Below, piece by piece: positions 25,377 to 35,354 of a stretch of 64,000 nt of DNA. The position numbers were made by a program, and so were the translations under genes. The stretch's first letter is position 1; every line of letters starts with the position of its first letter. The notes under the pieces were generated by a model. It searched no databases. It was not told the DNA's origin and was given only the letters and a program-made list of their open reading frames with translations. Location: assembly GCF_023073335.1 (NCBI RefSeq), contig NZ_JADPJG010000035.1:314341-378340 (forward strand), in the 5' to 3' direction. This stretch comes from Bradyrhizobium sp. 21 (GTDB lineage: Bacteria > Pseudomonadota > Alphaproteobacteria > Rhizobiales > Xanthobacteraceae).

Positions 25377-26714
25377 GTGACCGATTCCGACAAGCCGACG
25401 CCGCTCCAGTCGCGCGCCAGCGGTCCCCTGACCGGAAAAGTACGGGTGCCGGGGGACAAGTCGATTTCCCACCGCGCCCTCATCCTGGGCGCGCTCGCGG
25501 TTGGAGAGACCCGGATTTCGGGCCTCCTGGAGGGCGAGGACGTTCTCAACACCGCCAAAGCCATGCAGGCGCTTGGCGCCCGGGTCGAGCGCACCGGCGA
25601 TTTCGCCTGGAAGGTAGACGGCGTGGGGGTCGCGGGCTTTGCCGAACCCAGGGCGCCGCTGGATTTCGGCAACTCCGGCACCGGTTGCCGGCTCGTCATG
25701 GGCGCCGTCGCCGGCTGCCCGATCTCCGCGGTTTTTGATGGCGATGCCTCGCTGCGCAGCCGGCCCATGCGCCGGATTCTGGACCCACTCGAAAAGATGG
25801 GTGCGAAGGTGGTTTCCGGTGGCGAGGGCGGCCGGTTGCCGCTCACCGTCCAGGGCGCGCGCGATCCGCTGCCGATCACCTACAAAACCCCGGTCGCCTC
25901 GGCCCAGATCAAATCCGCCGTGCTGCTCGCGGGCCTGGCCGCGCCGGGCACCACCACGGTCATCGAAACCGAGGCCAGTCGCGATCACACCGAGCTGATG
26001 CTCAAGCATTTCGGCGCCGAGATCACCTCTGCGCAGGAAGGTCAGCACGGCCGCCGCATCACGCTCACGGGTCAGCCTGAGCTGCATGGCGCCAATGTCG
26101 TCGTGCCCGCGGATCCCTCCTCCGCGGCGTTCCCCATCGTTGCTGCGCTGATCGTCGAAGGCTCCGAAATCGTCCTGTCCGATGTCATGACCAATCCGCT
26201 GCGCACCGGGCTGTTCACCACGCTGCGCGAAATGGGTGCCTCGATCGAGGAAAGCGAAGTTCGCGGCGATGCCGGTGAGCCAATGGCGAAGCTGCGCGTG
26301 CGCGCCTCGAAACTGCGCGGTGTCGAGGTGCCGCCGGAGCGCGCACCGTCGATGATCGACGAATATCTGGTGCTGGCGGTGGCGGCTGCCTTCGCCGAGG
26401 GCACGACCATCATGCGCGGCCTCCAGGAGCTGCGCGTCAAGGAATCGGACCGCTTGGAGGCCACCGCTGCCATGCTCCGCGTCAACGGCGTCAAGGTCGA
26501 GGTCTCCGGCGACGATCTGATCGTCGAAGGCCGCGGCCATGTTCCCGGCGGCGGCCTGGTCGCCACCCACATGGACCATCGCATCGCGATGTCCGCGCTG
26601 GTGATGGGCTGCGCCTCCGACCGACCCGTAACCGTCGACGACACCGCCTTCATCGCCACCAGTTTCCCCGACTTCATCCCGATGATGCGTTCGCTGGGAG
26701 CCGAGTTTTCATGA
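25377..26714 (+). CDS. aroA: 3-phosphoshikimate 1-carboxyvinyltransferase AroA
   Basis: EPSP synthase joins shikimate-3-phosphate and phosphoenolpyruvate, the sixth step of the shikimate pathway. The GTG at 25377 follows AAGGAC and gives 445 residues. An in-frame ATG at 25317 is possible. Substrate motifs are VPGDKSISHRALILGALA, ASRDHTELML and DPSSAAFPIVAALI. RDHTE and LLEGEDV place it near class II enzymes such as CP4. The loop LDFGNSGTGCRL has Gly101 where I recall CP4 having the Ala that gives glyphosate insensitivity, so no tolerance is predicted from that position. Its stop overlaps cmk (ATGA). Confidence 0.95.
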   Translation: MTDSDKPTPLQSRASGPLTGKVRVPGDKSISHRALILGALAVGETRISGLLEGEDVLNTAKAMQALGARVERTGDFAWKVDGVGVAGFAEPRAPLDFGNSGTGCRLVMGAVAGCPISAVFDGDASLRSRPMRRILDPLEKMGAKVVSGGEGGRLPLTVQGARDPLPITYKTPVASAQIKSAVLLAGLAAPGTTTVIETEASRDHTELMLKHFGAEITSAQEGQHGRRITLTGQPELHGANVVVPADPSSAAFPIVAALIVEGSEIVLSDVMTNPLRTGLFTTLREMGASIEESEVRGDAGEPMAKLRVRASKLRGVEVPPERAPSMIDEYLVLAVAAAFAEGTTIMRGLQELRVKESDRLEATAAMLRVNGVKVEVSGDDLIVEGRGHVPGGGLVATHMDHRIAMSALVMGCASDRPVTVDDTAFIATSFPDFIPMMRSLGAEFS

Positions 26715-27349
26715 TCATCGCCATCGACGGGCCCGCGGCCTCGGGCAAAGGGACCCTCGGCAAGCGCCTCGCCCATCACTACGGCTATCGTCACCTCGAT
26801 ACCGGCGTGATCTATCGCGCGGTGGCCTATTCGCTGATGCAGTCCGGGCATGATCTCCGGGACGAGGCGGCGGCAGTCGCGGCGGCGCTGGAACTCGATC
26901 CCGAAAAGTTCGGCAATCCCGCCCTGAAGACCCAGAAGGCCGGCGAGGGCGCTTCCATCGTCTCGGCGATCCCCAGGGTTCGCGAGGCTCTGGTCAACTT
27001 CCAGCGGCAGTTCGCCGCCGATCCGCCCGGCGCAGTGCTGGACGGCCGGGACATTGGAACCGTGATCTGCCCGCATGCCGACGTGAAGATCTTCGTCGTT
27101 GCCGATCCCAGGGTCCGTGCCCGCCGCCGGACCATGGAGGCCAAGGCGAGGGGCGAGGAGGCCGACGAGGCGGCCGTGCTGGCCGACATCATCCAGCGCG
27201 ACGAACGCGACAAGAACCGGCCGATTGCGCCCTTGAAACCGGCCCCGGATGCTTACTTGCTAGATAACTCCCAACTGGATATAGAAGGCGGCGTCCGGGC
27301 CGCCATCGACATTATCGAGGCCGTCCGAGCGGGCCGGTCGCGGGGTTAA
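26711..27349 (+). CDS. cmk: cytidylate kinase Cmk
   Basis: Phosphorylates CMP and dCMP using ATP. The 212-residue protein begins MIIAIDGPAASGKGTLGKRLA with the P-loop at residues 7-15. HLDTGVIYRAVAY is the CMP-binding start of the NMP domain. DGRDIGTVICPHADVKIFV and the lid RDERDKNRPIAPLKPAPDAYLLDNS are canonical. It overlaps aroA by 4 bp and precedes rpsA, the common aroA-cmk-rpsA order of proteobacteria. Confidence 0.96.
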   Translation: MIIAIDGPAASGKGTLGKRLAHHYGYRHLDTGVIYRAVAYSLMQSGHDLRDEAAAVAAALELDPEKFGNPALKTQKAGEGASIVSAIPRVREALVNFQRQFAADPPGAVLDGRDIGTVICPHADVKIFVVADPRVRARRRTMEAKARGEEADEAAVLADIIQRDERDKNRPIAPLKPAPDAYLLDNSQLDIEGGVRAAIDIIEAVRAGRSRG

Positions 27350-27615
27350 GCCGCTGCCGTCATTGGAGGAAGCGCCCGCTCCCGCTCTTTGAGGTCGATA
27401 CTCCGGTCCCCATCTCGGGATCGGCGCGATCCAGGCTCCGGACAAAAGATTTCACGCATTGAACGCGCGGGCCTCAGCCGGCCCGCTTCCGCTGTTCTGC
27501 CTCGCAGGCTGGAGCAGTGAGCGGTCGCTCGAAGGTCTTGCGGACCTTCCGACACTGCGCGTGCGATGCGCCCATGAACCCAACGGCCGGCACGACATCC
27601 GCAACTGGAGAACAA
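27350..27615 (+). other. rpsA leader region
   Basis: A 266-bp gap between cmk and rpsA without a supported gene. It contains a hairpin GCGGGCC/GGCCCGC at 27467-27486. S1 autoregulates its own leader in E. coli, so this region could do so here, but no specific motif was recognised. Confidence 0.35.
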
Positions 27616-29322
27616 ATGGCTTCGACTTCTGCTGATACCTATAGCCCGTCGCGCGACGATTTCGCCGCGATGCTCGACGAGTCCTTCGCAGGCGGCAACC
27701 TGCAGGAAAGCTCAGTCATCAAGGGCAAGGTTGTTGCAATCGAAAAGGACATGGCCGTCATCGACGTCGGCCTGAAGACCGAGGGCCGCGTCGCCCTGCG
27801 CGAATTTTCCGGCCCCGGCCGTGACAGCGAGCTCAAGGTCGGCGACGAGGTGGAAGTGTTCCTCGATCGCATCGAAAATGCCCTCGGCGAAGCCGTGCTG
27901 TCGCGCGACAAGGCGCGCCGCGAAGAGAGCTGGGGCAAGCTCGAGAAGGCGTTCCAGAACAACGAGAAGGTCAACGGCGTCATCTTCAACCAGGTCAAGG
28001 GCGGCTTCACCGTCGACCTCGACGGTGCCGTGGCCTTCCTGCCGCGTTCGCAGGTCGACATCCGTCCGATCCGCGACGTTGCGCCGCTGATGAACAATTC
28101 GCAGCCGTTCCAGATCCTCAAGATGGACCGCCGCCGCGGCAACATCGTCGTCTCCCGCCGCACGGTTCTCGAAGAGACCCGCGCCGAGCAGCGTCAGGAG
28201 CTGGTGCAGAACCTCGAAGAGGGTCAGGTCATCGACGGCGTGGTCAAGAACATCACCGATTACGGTGCGTTCGTTGATCTCGGCGGCATCGACGGCCTGC
28301 TGCACGTCACCGACATCGCGTGGCGCCGCGTCAACCATCCGACCGAGGTGCTCTCGATCGGCCAGACCGTGAAGGTCAAGATCATCAAGATCAACCACGA
28401 GACGCACCGCATCTCGCTGGGCATGAAGCAGTTGTTGGACGATCCGTGGCAGGGCATCGAAGCCAAGTACCCGCTGGGTGCCCGCTTCACCGGTCGCGTC
28501 ACCAACATCACCGACTACGGCGCGTTCGTCGAGCTCGAGCCGGGCATCGAAGGCCTGATCCACGTCTCCGAGATGTCGTGGACCAAGAAGAACATGCACC
28601 CCGGCAAGATCGTTTCGACCTCGCAGGAAGTCGAAGTGCAGGTGCTGGAAGTCGATTCCGTCAAGCGCCGCATTTCGCTCGGCCTCAAGCAGACCATGCG
28701 CAACCCGTGGGAGGTCTTCGTCGAAGGTCACCCGACCGGTTCGACGGTCGAGGGCGAGGTCAAGAACAAGACCGAGTTCGGTCTGTTCCTGGGCCTCGAG
28801 GGCGACGTCGACGGCATGGTCCATCTCTCCGACCTCGACTGGAAGCAGCCGGGCGAGCAGGTGATCGACAACTACAAGAAGGGCGACATGGTCAAGGCCG
28901 TGGTGCTCGATGTGGACGTCGAGAAGGAGCGCATCTCGCTCGGCATCAAGCAGCTCGAAGGCGACCCCTTCGCCGAGCCGGGCGATGTCAAGAAGGGCGC
29001 GGTCGTGACCTGTGAAGTGATCGACGTGAAGGAGAGCGGCATCGAGGTGAAAATCACCGGTACCGACTTCACCACGTTCGTGAAACGCTCGGAGCTCGCC
29101 CGTGACCGCAACGATCAGCGCGCCGAACGCTTCGCCGTCGGCGAGAAGGTCGATGCCCGCGTGATCCAGTTCGACAAGAAGGCCCGCAAGGTCCAGGTGT
29201 CGATCAAGGCGCTCGAAGTCGCCGAAGAGAAGGAAGCCATCGCGCAGTACGGCTCCTCCGATTCGGGGGCGACGCTCGGCGACATCCTCGGCACCGCGCT
29301 CAAGAACCGCGACAGCAAGTAA
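27616..29322 (+). CDS. rpsA: 30S ribosomal protein S1
   Basis: The mRNA-binding 30S protein needed to initiate on structured or leaderless-like messages. From the ATG at 27616 (CTGGAG upstream) it has 568 residues. Six S1/OB repeats are visible, each with the G-x-V...-yGaFVdl-g-i-GLlHvSd pattern. The clearest is GVVKNITDYGAFVDLGGIDG; the next repeat starts GRVTNITDYGAFVELEPG. The first two repeats are the degenerate ribosome-binding pair. The C terminus (SSDSGATLGDILGTALKNRD) is the usual alphaproteobacterial ending. A strong terminator follows. Confidence 0.96.
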   Translation: MASTSADTYSPSRDDFAAMLDESFAGGNLQESSVIKGKVVAIEKDMAVIDVGLKTEGRVALREFSGPGRDSELKVGDEVEVFLDRIENALGEAVLSRDKARREESWGKLEKAFQNNEKVNGVIFNQVKGGFTVDLDGAVAFLPRSQVDIRPIRDVAPLMNNSQPFQILKMDRRRGNIVVSRRTVLEETRAEQRQELVQNLEEGQVIDGVVKNITDYGAFVDLGGIDGLLHVTDIAWRRVNHPTEVLSIGQTVKVKIIKINHETHRISLGMKQLLDDPWQGIEAKYPLGARFTGRVTNITDYGAFVELEPGIEGLIHVSEMSWTKKNMHPGKIVSTSQEVEVQVLEVDSVKRRISLGLKQTMRNPWEVFVEGHPTGSTVEGEVKNKTEFGLFLGLEGDVDGMVHLSDLDWKQPGEQVIDNYKKGDMVKAVVLDVDVEKERISLGIKQLEGDPFAEPGDVKKGAVVTCEVIDVKESGIEVKITGTDFTTFVKRSELARDRNDQRAERFAVGEKVDARVIQFDKKARKVQVSIKALEVAEEKEAIAQYGSSDSGATLGDILGTALKNRDSK

Positions 29323-29348
29323 GCGAAACCACGTTTCGCTGGCATCAA

Positions 29349-29375
29349 AGCCCCGGCGCGAGCCGGGGCTTTTTT
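29349..29375 (+). terminator. intrinsic terminator after rpsA
   Basis: Perfect stem AGCCCCGGC/GCCGGGGCT with a GCGA loop, followed by TTTTT. It sits 26 bp after the rpsA stop codon. Confidence 0.95.
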
Positions 29376-29539
29376 GTTTTCAATCGCCGGGACGACACAT
29401 GAGTATGTGGCAGCGTCTCGGTCTTATCGCTTCAGGTCTTGTTTTCTTCAAATTACGCCGCAATTGATGTATCCAGATAAGCCAATGGTCACGCTGTAAC
29501 GGCACAACGCGCGTGGCCCTTCATTTTGGAGATATTCCG

Positions 29540-30520
29540 ATGTCGCTCGATTCGGACATCATCGTCGATCGCCGCAGGATCCGCCGTAAGCTGACGTTCT
29601 GGCGCGTGATGGCCGCGCTGATCGCGATTGCGGCGATTGCAGGCTTCGCGCTGGTCGCGACGCCGGGTGCGCGCGGCACGTTCGCGTCCGCCGGCTCGAT
29701 CGCGCGGGTCCAGATCGACGGCCTGATCCGCAGCGATTCCGATCGCACCCAGGCGCTGGAGCGGCTGGAGAATTCGCAGGCCGCCGCCGTCATCGTTCAC
29801 ATCAACTCGCCGGGCGGCACCACCGCCGGCTCCGAGCAGCTTTACGATTCGCTTGTGAGCCTGAAGGCAAAGAAGCCTCTCGTCGTCGTGGTCGAAGGCC
29901 TCGCCGCCTCCGGCGGCTACATCACCGCGATCGCCAGCGATCACATCATCGCCCAGCAGAGCTCGCTGGTCGGTTCGATCGGCGTGCTGTTTCAGTTTCC
30001 CAATTTCACCGAGCTGCTGAAGACCGTCGGCGTCAAGGTCGAGGAGGTGAAGTCCTCGCCGCTGAAGGCCGCGCCCAACGGATTTGAGCCGACCAGTCCC
30101 GAAGCACGTGCCGCGCTGGACGCGCTGGTGAAGGATTCCTACGCCTGGTTCAAGGGCCTGGTGAAGGAACGGCGTGGCATGGATGACACGCAGCTCGAGA
30201 AAGTGGTTGATGGCCGTGTCTTCACCGGACGCCAGGCGATCGATCTCAAGCTGATCGACCAGATCGGCGACGAGAAGACCGCCGTGACCTGGCTGGTCGA
30301 GCAGAAGGGCGTGAAGAAGGGGCTTTCCGTGCGCGATTACAAGCTGCAGCCGCGCTTCAGCGATCTGCCGTTTCTCAAGACGGCGGCCGCAGTGACGCTG
30401 GAAGCACTGGGTTTGGGCTCGATTGCGCATCAAATCGGGCAAACCGGCGTCGCGCAGGCGGTCGATCGGCTCGGAATGGATGGAATGCTGGCCTTATGGC
30501 AACCGGCGGCGTCGAACTAG
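29540..30520 (+). CDS. sppA: signal peptide peptidase SppA (S49)
   Basis: A membrane-anchored serine protease that degrades cleaved signal peptides. The ATG at 29540 follows TTGGAG and gives 326 residues, the short single-repeat form. One N-terminal helix, WRVMAALIAIAAIAGFALVA, anchors it. The nucleophile is Ser124 in EGLAASGGYITAIASD. The general base is Lys176 in KSSPLKAAP, 52 residues later, as in B. subtilis SppA. HINSPGGTTAGSEQL is the conserved oxyanion-region motif. It precedes ihfB, as in many alphaproteobacteria. Confidence 0.94.
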   Translation: MSLDSDIIVDRRRIRRKLTFWRVMAALIAIAAIAGFALVATPGARGTFASAGSIARVQIDGLIRSDSDRTQALERLENSQAAAVIVHINSPGGTTAGSEQLYDSLVSLKAKKPLVVVVEGLAASGGYITAIASDHIIAQQSSLVGSIGVLFQFPNFTELLKTVGVKVEEVKSSPLKAAPNGFEPTSPEARAALDALVKDSYAWFKGLVKERRGMDDTQLEKVVDGRVFTGRQAIDLKLIDQIGDEKTAVTWLVEQKGVKKGLSVRDYKLQPRFSDLPFLKTAAAVTLEALGLGSIAHQIGQTGVAQAVDRLGMDGMLALWQPAASN

Positions 30521-30692
30521 CCGGAACCGAGCGAGCTTTCGAGGTTTTTCCCGTTGGACGCGTGCCGGGCCAGCCCGCTTTTTCGGCATTTGTCACGCAT
30601 TTTCACGACGCTCAACCTTGATTTAGCGTCTTGACAGATCACGGTATTTTCACGGAAATGGTCATCCGCACGCTCCCGGGTCCTATCTCTCG

Positions 30693-30998
30693 ATGATCAA
30701 ATCCGAACTTGTTCAGCGTATCGCCGAGCACAACCCGCATCTGTACCAGCGGGATGTCGAGAACATTGTGAATGCGATTCTCGAAGAGATCGTAGCGGCT
30801 CTCGCGCGCGGTGACCGCGTCGAGCTGCGCGGCTTCGGTGCCTTCTCGGTCAAGCATCGCCCTGCGCGCGCAGGGCGTAATCCGCGCACCGGCGCTCATG
30901 TGCCCGTCGACCAGAAGAGCGTTCCGTTCTTCAAGACCGGCAAGGAAATGCGCGAGCGGCTGAATCGCGACCATCCGGATCCAGGCGCGCCGGACTGA
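30693..30998 (+). CDS. ihfB: integration host factor subunit beta
   Basis: The beta subunit of the DNA-bending heterodimer IHF, which assists sigma-54 promoters, recombination and nucleoid organisation. It has 101 residues. The N terminus is MIKSELVQRIAEHNPHLYQRDVENIVNAIL, and the DNA-gripping arm includes RGFGAFSVKHRPARAGRNPRTG with the intercalating Pro in the VPVDQKSVPFFKTGKEMRERL context. The match to IhfB is better than to IhfA or HU. Confidence 0.95.
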   Translation: MIKSELVQRIAEHNPHLYQRDVENIVNAILEEIVAALARGDRVELRGFGAFSVKHRPARAGRNPRTGAHVPVDQKSVPFFKTGKEMRERLNRDHPDPGAPD

Positions 30999-31071
30999 GG
31001 CCGGCGTCAGGGTTTCCCGCGGTCGCGAGAGATGCGGCCACAAGCTTGATTCAAAGCGCGAGCGAAGCGAG

Positions 31072-31464
31072 ATGCGAAAGTTCCTGACCGCGCTGATCGT
31101 GATTCCGCTGGGCCTGATCCTGGTGGTCTTTGCCGTCGCCAACAGGCATATCGTCACGGTCTCGTTCGATCCCTTCGTGTCGGATGACCCGTCGTTCTCG
31201 GTCACGATGCCGCTGTTTCTGCTTCTGATCCTGGCGGCCGCCCTCGGCGTCCTCGCGGGTGGCTGTGCGGTCTGGTTCGGCCAGCGGCACTGGCGGCGCG
31301 CGGCGCGGCGGAACGATGCGGACGCAAGGGCTGCCCGGGGCGAACTGGCCGATCTGCGGGCCCAGGCGGCGGCCGTGAAGTCCGAGCCCCAGCGCCTCCC
31401 CGTTCCCTCCGGGGTGGGCCTTTACGGGCCCGTCGGGCGAGACAAGCAGCGCGCGACGTTGTAG
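31072..31464 (+). CDS. LapA-domain (DUF1049) membrane protein
   Basis: A 130-residue inner-membrane protein with two hydrophobic helices (residues 4-22 and about 47-70). The conserved FAVANRHIVTVSFDPF lies between them. A cytoplasmic, Arg/Ala-rich, coiled-coil-prone tail follows. This is the LapA/YciS (lipopolysaccharide assembly protein A) domain. In E. coli LapAB adjusts LpxC stability and so LPS synthesis. Whether that applies here is inference, since no LapB (TPR protein) is adjacent. It lies between ihfB and trpF. Confidence 0.85.
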   Translation: MRKFLTALIVIPLGLILVVFAVANRHIVTVSFDPFVSDDPSFSVTMPLFLLLILAAALGVLAGGCAVWFGQRHWRRAARRNDADARAARGELADLRAQAAAVKSEPQRLPVPSGVGLYGPVGRDKQRATL

Positions 31465-31531
31465 AAGCGGCCGCAACCGAAAACCCTGTTTTCCGGCCGC
31501 AGACCCGCGGCCTCTACCGCTTTTTGAGCCC

Positions 31532-32199
31532 ATGTCCCTGCTCGTTAAAATCTGTGGCCTGTCCACGCCGGAGACGCTCGATGTGGCGCTCGACGCGGGT
31601 GCCGACATGGTGGGGTTCGTGTTCTTCCCGCCGTCGCCGCGGCATTTGTCGCTGGAAGCGGGCCGTGACCTTGGCCGGCAGGTGAAGCGGCGCGCGCTCA
31701 AGGTCGCGCTCACCGTCGATGCCGACGATGCCACGCTCGACAACATCATGGACGCGCTGTCGCCTGATATCTTCCAGCTTCACGGCACGGAGAGCGTGGC
31801 GCGGGTGCGCGACATCAGGCAGCGGTTCGGTCGCCCCGTGATGAAGGTCGTGCCGGTCGCAATTTCAGCCGATCTCGCAGTGCTGCCCGGTTACGCAGAG
31901 GTTGCCGAACGCATCCTGTTCGACGCGCGCCCACCGAAGGACGCGACCCGGCCGGGCGGCCTCGGTGCACCGTTCGATTGGCACCTGCTCGGAAACCTGG
32001 AGCTCGCGCTACCGTATATGGTTTCGGGCGGGCTGCATGCAGGGAACGTCGCCGAAGCCGTTCGCGTCACGCGGGCCGGTGGTGTCGACGTCTCCTCCGG
32101 TGTCGAGAACGCCCCCGGCGTGAAGGATCCCGAGCTGATCAAGGCCTTCATCCGCGCCGCGCGCGCAAGCCAAGATGCAAGTCAAGAATTGAGCGTCCG

Positions 32200-32203
<4 letters not shown>
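31532..32203 (+). CDS. trpF: phosphoribosylanthranilate isomerase TrpF
   Basis: Catalyses the Amadori rearrangement of phosphoribosylanthranilate in tryptophan synthesis. The 223-residue TIM barrel begins MSLLVKICGLSTPETLD with general base Cys8. It has GFVFFPPSPRHLS, FQLHGTE, the acid Asp in LFDARPP, and a phosphate-binding end SGGLHAGNV / GVDVSSGVENAPGVKD. The stop overlaps the trpB ATG (ATGA), so trpFBA are translationally coupled. Confidence 0.96.
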
Positions 32204-33413
<1,210 letters not shown>

Positions 33414-33417
<4 letters not shown>

Positions 33418-34250
33418 CCACGCGTATCGACACCCGTTTTGCCGAGTTGAAAAAACAGGGCCGCGCGGCCTTCGTTACCTACGTGATGGCCGGCGATCCC
33501 GATCCGGCGACGTCGCTCGAGATCGTCAAGGCGCTCTCGAAATCAGGCGCGGACGTCATCGAACTCGGCATTCCCTTCACCGATCCGATGGCGGACGGTC
33601 CGTCGATCCAAGCCGCCGGGCTCCGCGCGCTCAAGGTCGGCATGACACTGAAGAAGACGCTCGATCTGGTGCGCGGCTTCCGCAAGGACGACAACGTCAC
33701 GCCGCTGGTGCTGATGGGCTATTACAATCCGATCTACATTTACGGCGTCGACAAGTTTTTGGCTGATGCCAAGACGGCCGGCGTTGACGGTCTGATTATC
33801 GTCGATTTGCCGCCAGAGGAAGACGACGAGCTCTGCATTCCCGCGCTGAAAGCGGGGCTGAACTTCATTCGCCTCGCGACCCCGACCACCGACGACAAGC
33901 GCCTGCCTGCGGTGCTCGCGAACACATCGGGCTTTGTCTATTACGTCTCTATCGCCGGCATCACCGGCGCGGCAGCGGCGGACGCGAATGCCGTCGGTGA
34001 AGCTGTCGCGCGCATCAAACGGCATACCAAGCTGCCGATCTGTGTTGGTTTTGGCATCCGCACACCGGAGGCGGCACGCGCCATTGCCGAGAAGGCCGAC
34101 GGTTCGGTGGTCGGCACCGCCCTGGTCGATGCCCTCAAGAACAGCCTCGATGCCGAGGGCCGCGCCACCGGCCAAACCGTTAAAGCCGTCGCCGAGTTGA
34201 CGGCGGCCCTGGCCCAGGGCGTCAAGGGCGCGCAACAGGCGGCGGAATAG
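33414..34250 (+). CDS. trpA: tryptophan synthase alpha chain TrpA
   Basis: Splits indole-3-glycerol phosphate and channels indole to TrpB. It has 278 residues from a GTG overlapping the trpB stop (GTGA). The catalytic residues are Glu50 and Asp61 in DVIELGIPFTDPMADGP. The substrate loop is YVSIAGITGA and the phosphate site is GFGIRTPEAA. The C terminus is a slightly longer Ala-rich helix. accD follows after 162 bp. Confidence 0.97.
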
Positions 34251-34412
34251 GCCATAATTCCGCTGCCAAGTCCGACGAGCAAGTCTTGTGAGCGGGTCTT
34301 GTGAGCAGGTCTTGCCAGCAAGGCGGACGACACGGCGACTTGCCGGGCAGGGGCCCGACCGCCATATATCCCTTCAGGCGAACCCCTCGCGGGCTCGACA
34401 TCGGAGCAAACC

Positions 34413-35354
34413 ATGAACTGGCTTACCAATGTGGTCCGGCCGAAGATCCGCAACATGCTGCGGCGGGAGACGCCGGAGAATCTGTGGATCAAGTGCCCGG
34501 ATTCCGGACAGCTCGTGTTCTACAAGGACGTCGAGGCCAACCAGTTCGTCATCCCCGGCTCGAACTATCACATGCGCATGAACTCGGTGGCGCGTCTGAA
34601 GTCGATCTTCGACAACGAGACCTGGTACGACGTCGCGCTGCCCGACGTCACGCCCGATCCGCTCAAGTTCCGTGACGAGAAGAAATACGTCGATCGCATC
34701 AAGGATGCCCGCGCGCGAACTAACCTCAACGATGCGATCAAGGTCGGCTATGGCAAGCTCGAAGGCGCGGCCGTCGTCGTCGCCGTGCAGGATTTCGATT
34801 TCATGGGCGGCTCGCTCGGCATGGCCGCGGGCGAGGCCATCGTGCGCGGGCTGGAGCTTGCGGTCGAGAAGAAGTCACCCTTCATCGTGTTTGCGGCGTC
34901 CGGCGGCGCGCGCATGCAGGAAGGCATCCTGTCGCTGATGCAGATGCCACGCACCACGGTCGCGGTGCAGATGCTGCGTGAGGCAAAACAGCCCTACATC
35001 GTCGTGCTGACCAACCCGACCACCGGCGGCGTCACTGCGTCCTATGCGATGCTCGGCGACGTGCAGATCGCCGAGCCCGGCGCGCTGATCGGTTTTGCCG
35101 GCGCGCGCGTGATCGAGCAGACCATTCGCGAAAAGCTCCCCGAGGGTTTTCAGCGCGCCGAATACCTCAAGGAGCACGGCATGGTCGACATGGTCGTGCA
35201 TCGCCACGAATTGCGTCCGACCTTGGCGCGGCTCTGCCGCCTGTTGACCAGGGCGCCGGCGCTGGAGAGCGCCTCGAAACCGGTGCAGCCGGTCGTCAGC
35301 CCGGCGCAGATCGTGTCGGCTCCCGAGACGGCGCCGGCCGCGCCGCACGCGTGA
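34413..35354 (+). CDS. accD: acetyl-CoA carboxylase carboxyltransferase beta, AccD
   Basis: Beta subunit of the carboxyltransferase that makes malonyl-CoA for fatty acid synthesis, working with AccA. It has 313 residues. The crotonase-like core is clear: [25 protein letters not shown]-like stretch, [19 protein letters not shown] and [16 protein letters not shown]. The N-terminal zinc ribbon is degenerate. [28 protein letters not shown] keeps one Cys (Cys28) where E. coli AccD has four. It is followed by folC, whose GTG overlaps the accD stop, as is common in proteobacteria. Confidence 0.95.
   Translation: [313 protein letters not shown]

Noticed and set aside
25377..26714. Glyphosate-tolerant class II EPSP synthase
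   Set aside because: The enzyme has class II-like motifs, but the key loop reads GNSGTG with Gly where tolerant CP4 has Ala. Nothing in the sequence argues for tolerance.
30631..30659. Sigma-70 promoter (TTGACA) before ihfB
   Set aside because: The hexamer at -35 is perfect, but at 17 bp spacing the -10 would be ggaaat, which is too poor to claim.
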